DNA of 64,000 bases, taken from NCBI RefSeq assembly GCF_000423105.1, contig NZ_AUHI01000005.1, forward strand, positions 1 to 64,000, written 5' to 3'. The notes under the pieces are model-generated. The model was not told where the DNA came from. It saw only the letters and a list, made by a program, of their open reading frames with translations, and made no database searches. Position 1 is the stretch's first letter. Every line of letters begins with the position of its first letter. Positions 61,025 to 64,000 of this stretch are shown one piece after another. A program made the position numbers and the translations under genes. Origin of the DNA: Halalkalibacillus halophilus DSM 18494 (GTDB taxonomy: Bacteria; Bacillota; Bacilli; Bacillales; Alkalibacillaceae).

Positions 61025-62563
61025 TTATTGTGATAATTCTTCATATAAACTTTTAAATTGCTCGTTTTGAGGTCTTTGTTCGTGAGCAATTTCTGCATGT
61101 TTACGGGCATCACTATGATTATTTCTATCATATAAAACAGCTAAATTATAATGCGCCTCTGGAAAGTCATAATGTAGCTCAATTGCTCGTTGAAAATCCG
61201 TTTCAGCACGTTCCGTTGATCCTTTTTGCATATAGGCAATCGCTCGATAAAAATAAGTATAATGATGATCCGTATTATTCTCTATGAACCTGTCTGTCAC
61301 ATCAATTGCTTGTGTATATTGTTCCTGATCTATATAATACTGAACAATCATCGCTAATTCCTCTGGGTTTTCTGTGGACTTAACATTCATTAACCCATAG
61401 GAACCCATTCCAATGATCAGCCCGACTACCAGTATGCTTGCTGTAAATTGCTTTAATTTTTCTTGTTTCTTTGGCAAGTGTAATACTTGAGCTGCTAAGA
61501 AGCCCCCAAGTAGTCCTCCAAGGTGTGCACCGTTATCAATTTGAGGGATCGTGAAACCAAATGCAATATTAATTGCTACGATAATTAACAAACTACTTCC
61601 CATTGTTTTAAAAAACAGCTCTTTATAATGAAGACCAAAAAACAGTAAAGCCCCAAACAAACCAAAAATCGCACCAGATGCCCCTGCTGCCACTGCATTG
61701 TTGGTTGCAAAACTAGCTACTCCTCCGAAGATACCAGCAGTAAAATAGATCCCTAAAAAGCGTTTAGAACCGTAAATTCGTTCGTTCACCTCACCCAAGA
61801 AAAACAGCGCCAGCATATTCATGAATAAATGGAAGACTCCAATGTGTAAGAACATAGATGATCCTATTCTCCACCATTCTCCACTGGCAATAGCTGGATT
61901 AAATTTTGCCCCCCATTCAATCAAATGCATACTATCTGTACTACTTCCTTCTGACTCTAAAAGGAAGAAAACCAGTAGATTAACTAAAATTAATGTATAC
62001 GTCCATTTCACTTTTCCATATTGAAAAACTTCTTTAAACTGTTGATCTTTTCTCCTGTATTCAGACTCAATCTTTTGATGTAAATACATGGATTGTTGTT
62101 CCTGTTCTGGAATGGAAGGAACTTGAGTAAATCGGATGTCAATTGTATCATCTACCGATTGAGATAAACGTTGCAATTCTTCATCTATATTCTCACTGGT
62201 TACATAATATAAACTTGAGGTTTTTGTTCCGCTTTCGTTAATGTTTCTTGTTTCTTGAAGTCGTTGCCAGTTGTCAACTGGGGCGAAGTCGGATACAAAG
62301 ACAAGGTGATAATCTGTTTTCCTACCGCGAAATTGTCTAACTTGCTCCATAAGAAACTTAATTTGTCTGTTCATATGCTTCTCTAGATGATTCGACCAAT
62401 CAAATGATTGATGCTGAATAAAAATCACTTTATTTCTTCTCTTCTCATATTTCTCTAAGACAATTCCTTCTCCGGACTTTGTAATATATCTTATTTCAAA
62501 TCCTGCTTGTTCGATTAAATAATTCGTAAGCTTATAGAATTTATATTTTTCAGTTATAAACAA
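61025..62563 (-). CDS. gluP: Rhomboid protease GluP (YqgP)
   Basis: Intramembrane serine protease of 512 residues. A soluble N-terminal domain (1-185) precedes a rhomboid core with about seven transmembrane helices, catalytic Ser296 in AAGASGAIFG and His347 in NGAHLGG, plus two or three TPR repeats in the C-terminal cytosolic part (about 425-510). B. subtilis YqgP cleaves the Mg2+ transporter MgtE with FtsH when Mn2+ is high. Start TTG after AGGAGAGGATCCC. Upstream of yqgQ. Confidence 0.92.
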   Translation of the reverse strand: MFITEKYKFYKLTNYLIEQAGFEIRYITKSGEGIVLEKYEKRRNKVIFIQHQSFDWSNHLEKHMNRQIKFLMEQVRQFRGRKTDYHLVFVSDFAPVDNWQRLQETRNINESGTKTSSLYYVTSENIDEELQRLSQSVDDTIDIRFTQVPSIPEQEQQSMYLHQKIESEYRRKDQQFKEVFQYGKVKWTYTLILVNLLVFFLLESEGSSTDSMHLIEWGAKFNPAIASGEWWRIGSSMFLHIGVFHLFMNMLALFFLGEVNERIYGSKRFLGIYFTAGIFGGVASFATNNAVAAGASGAIFGLFGALLFFGLHYKELFFKTMGSSLLIIVAINIAFGFTIPQIDNGAHLGGLLGGFLAAQVLHLPKKQEKLKQFTASILVVGLIIGMGSYGLMNVKSTENPEELAMIVQYYIDQEQYTQAIDVTDRFIENNTDHHYTYFYRAIAYMQKGSTERAETDFQRAIELHYDFPEAHYNLAVLYDRNNHSDARKHAEIAHEQRPQNEQFKSLYEELSQ

Positions 62564-62601
62564 GGGATCCTCTCCTTATAACTAAATCAAAAGCGAGTCA
62601 T

Positions 62602-63120
62602 CTAATTTGTAATTGTAATTGCAATTTGGTTTTGACTCATCTCTGATGTTAATACATATGTTCCTAACTGAATACTTCTACTAAAATCATTATCTTGTAA
62701 AAATTCATTAAATGAATCAGCAGATTCGATAATTTGTTCATTTTCCAGTTCAGAAGCAATATCTGAAGAGCTCATTCCGGAGACGATCTCTAATGTATAT
62801 ATAGTTGATTCCCCTTCTTGCACGTCATCACTTTGATCAGAACTACTCGTTTCTGCTTCTGCTTCTTCCCTTAATGATTCCATATCACTTACTAACTCAT
62901 TATATTCTTCAACTGGTAGCACTTCATAATCCTCTGCTTCAAGGAAATTTATAGCACCTTCTACGTCATACACACTTTCTTCTGTAGTAGAAGAGCTATT
63001 TTCATTCGTTGGAACAGAAGAATCCTCTTCCTTAACTTCAGCTTCTATGTAATATACTGTTCCTATGACTCCAACAGTAATTAAAATCCCAAGAGAGAAA
63101 GCCATCATTAAATGTCTCAT
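62602..63120 (-). CDS. Membrane-anchored protein with MltG-type LysM-like domain
   Basis: A 172-residue protein: one N-terminal transmembrane helix (about 5-26), an acidic Ser/Glu/Thr-rich extracellular linker, and a C-terminal domain (about 112-172: SGMSSSDIASELENE, then GTYVLTSEMSQNQIAITIT) resembling the LysM-like module of endolytic transglycosylase MltG/YceG. The MltG catalytic domain is absent. The protein might bind septal peptidoglycan. I cannot assign a gene name with confidence (B. subtilis YqzC is a candidate). Confidence 0.65.
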   Translation of the reverse strand: MRHLMMAFSLGILITVGVIGTVYYIEAEVKEEDSSVPTNENSSSTTEESVYDVEGAINFLEAEDYEVLPVEEYNELVSDMESLREEAEAETSSSDQSDDVQEGESTIYTLEIVSGMSSSDIASELENEQIIESADSFNEFLQDNDFSRSIQLGTYVLTSEMSQNQIAITITN

Positions 63121-63151
63121 TGAATCACACTCCTATTCATATGCAAAGCTT

Positions 63152-63547
63152 CTAACCAAATGAATGGTTATTTTCTTGTTGTTGAATAATGATCTTGACA
63201 TCACTTTCTGCTAAACCTGTTTTCTCTTCTATTTCACTCACATTAAAACCTTCTTTATTAAGTTGCTTTACCTTCTGTACGATGTTAGGTTCCCCGTAAC
63301 GTTTAGATTTATCAGTCTTTGACTTTTCAACAGGCTTACGTGATAACTGATCATATTGAAGAGAATCAGATAATAATTCTTCTTCAATGATTCTGAGTTT
63401 ATTTTTCATCATATAAACCTCTTGAGCGTGATTAACATTCATTTGCTCAACGTCTTTTTCTAATTCAGATAAACGGTTATGCATGAAAAATGACATAATT
63501 AATAATAATAGACCTACTGAAAATAATATAATTAGTGCTTCTAGCAT
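63152..63547 (-). CDS. Small membrane protein with coiled coil and HTH-like C-terminus
   Basis: A 131-residue protein: N-terminal transmembrane helix (about 4-24), coiled coil (about 26-62, LSELEKDVEQMNVNHAQEVY), basic linker, and a C-terminal helix-turn-helix-like segment VQKVKQLNKEGFNVSEIEEK with TGLAESDVKIII. The topology resembles SwrB-like or DUF-type regulators, but no family is assigned. It precedes the MltG-like gene by 31 nt and probably forms an operon with it. Confidence 0.6.
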   Translation of the reverse strand: MLEALIILFSVGLLLLIMSFFMHNRLSELEKDVEQMNVNHAQEVYMMKNKLRIIEEELLSDSLQYDQLSRKPVEKSKTDKSKRYGEPNIVQKVKQLNKEGFNVSEIEEKTGLAESDVKIIIQQQENNHSFG

Positions 63548-63666
63548 GATTTCACTCCTTTTAACTGCTAAAAATTAGTTTATCATTTAAAAGACATAAT
63601 AGAAATGTTTCTAAATATTTCTTTTTCCGATTTCGTAGTATTTAATGGTAAATAAAATAAAGCACC

Positions 63667-63695
63667 TTGAACTATATTCGTATATTTGGTATGAT
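63667..63695 (+). promoter_or_regulatory. Sigma-A promoter of rpmG
   Basis: TTGAAC (63667-63672), 17 nt, TATGAT (63690-63695). The start point near 63702 leaves a short leader with a GGAGGG ribosome site. Confidence 0.7.
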
Positions 63696-63740
63696 GGTTA
63701 AGTCAAAAATGAAAGATAGAAAGAAATGGAGGGATTCCTA

Positions 63741-63890
63741 ATGCGTGTACAAATTACGTTAGCATGCACTGAAACTGGTGATCGTAACTATATTAGTTCT
63801 AAAAACAAACGTACAAACCCTGATCGTCTTGAACTTAAAAAATATTCTCCTAGATTAGGAAAGCATACGTTACACCGTGAAACGAAATAA
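63741..63890 (+). CDS. rpmG: 50S ribosomal protein L33, zinc-ligand-poor form
   Basis: A 49-residue L33: MRVQITLACTETGDRNYIS at the start and KNKRTNPDRLELKKYSPR, ending TLHRETK. Only Cys9 remains of the four zinc ligands in the C+ form; the second Cys is Thr and the CPR segment reads SPR, so it should not bind zinc. Found next to the gluP region as rpmGA is in B. subtilis. The ATG follows GGAGGGATTCCTA; own promoter and terminator. Confidence 0.96.
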   Translation: MRVQITLACTETGDRNYISSKNKRTNPDRLELKKYSPRLGKHTLHRETK

Positions 63891-63920
63891 ACAGTAGGTA
63901 CTCGCCTGCTGTTTTTTTTA
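63888..63920 (+). terminator. Terminator of rpmG
   Basis: AACAG-T-AGG, a TACTCG loop, CCT-G-CTGTT and eight or more T, directly after the L33 stop. The remaining 80 nt of the window show no feature I can support. Confidence 0.88.
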
Positions 63921-64000
63921 TATCTTAATGTAGTAGCTAAACCTATTAATCACCGCAAAACAATTACTTAAAATATCCTCCGAGATAGGAGTTATTCTAG

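Noticed and set aside
1..64000. CRISPR arrays, prophage, insertion sequences or defence islands
   Set aside because: No regularly spaced direct repeats, transposase, integrase or phage structural genes are present; gene content is core chromosome.

Overview
The window is a low-GC chromosomal segment of an endospore-forming, competence-gene-bearing Bacillaceae. Gene order largely follows the Bacillus subtilis stretch from the bkd cluster through spo0A, spoIIIA, gcv and comG to rpmG. Protein sequences, the presence of OLE RNA and a GC-rich interspersed repeat point to a halotolerant or alkaliphilic relative (Oceanobacillus/Virgibacillus-like). That genus-level guess is inference. Almost everything is vertically inherited core genome; no phage, insertion sequence or CRISPR array was found.

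Layout. 1-424: a terminator at the window edge and a GC-rich palindromic repeat. 425-11345: bacilliredoxin brxB and the branched-chain keto-acid operon (bkdR-ptb-bcd-buk-lpdV-bkdAA-bkdAB-bkdB), which turns Leu/Ile/Val into acyl-CoA precursors of branched fatty acids. 11391-15617: a ureohydrolase, a tiny one-helix protein plus PutP-type symporter, and an aspartokinase. 15719-27912: spo0A, spoIVB, then recN-argR-tlyA-dxs-oapA-OLE RNA-ispA-xseB-xseA-folD-nusB. 28078-37871: yqhY, accC-accB, the eight-gene spoIIIA operon, efp, yqhT, aroQ. 37916-44334: yqhR, yqhP, yqhO, a B12-dependent ribonucleotide reductase carrying an intein, and a rhodanese. 44462-51748: the glycine cleavage operon behind a tandem glycine riboswitch, yqhH-yqhG and aroK. 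51781-55745: the comG pseudopilus operon and tRNA-Gln. 55870-64000: small conserved membrane proteins, an MBL-fold hydrolase, a FetAB-like exporter, an LTA-synthase-family enzyme, the GluP rhomboid and ribosomal protein L33.

Most notable. (1) A complete OLE RNA (about 627 nt) lies directly upstream of its membrane partner oapA inside the isoprenoid gene cluster, apparently with its own promoter. (2) BkdR has lost the GAFTGA sigma-54 contact loop, there is no sigma-54 promoter before ptb, and a sigma-A promoter with a cre site filling its spacer precedes bkdR, so the operon looks rewired from sigma-54 to CcpA control. (3) A 376-residue LAGLIDADG intein splits the ribonucleotide reductase exactly at its radical cysteine, with two NrdR boxes upstream. 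(4) A ureohydrolase has Cys in place of a metal-bridging Asp. (5) A 39-residue membrane protein is coupled to the symporter gene. (6) SpoIVB lacks the domain between its membrane anchor and PDZ domain.

Functional links: the Bkd and glycine cleavage complexes both need lipoyl cofactors and dihydrolipoamide dehydrogenase. AccBC, BkdR-controlled acyl-CoA supply and the LTA-family enzyme bear on the envelope. Spo0A, SpoIVB and the SpoIIIA channel are successive parts of one sporulation pathway.
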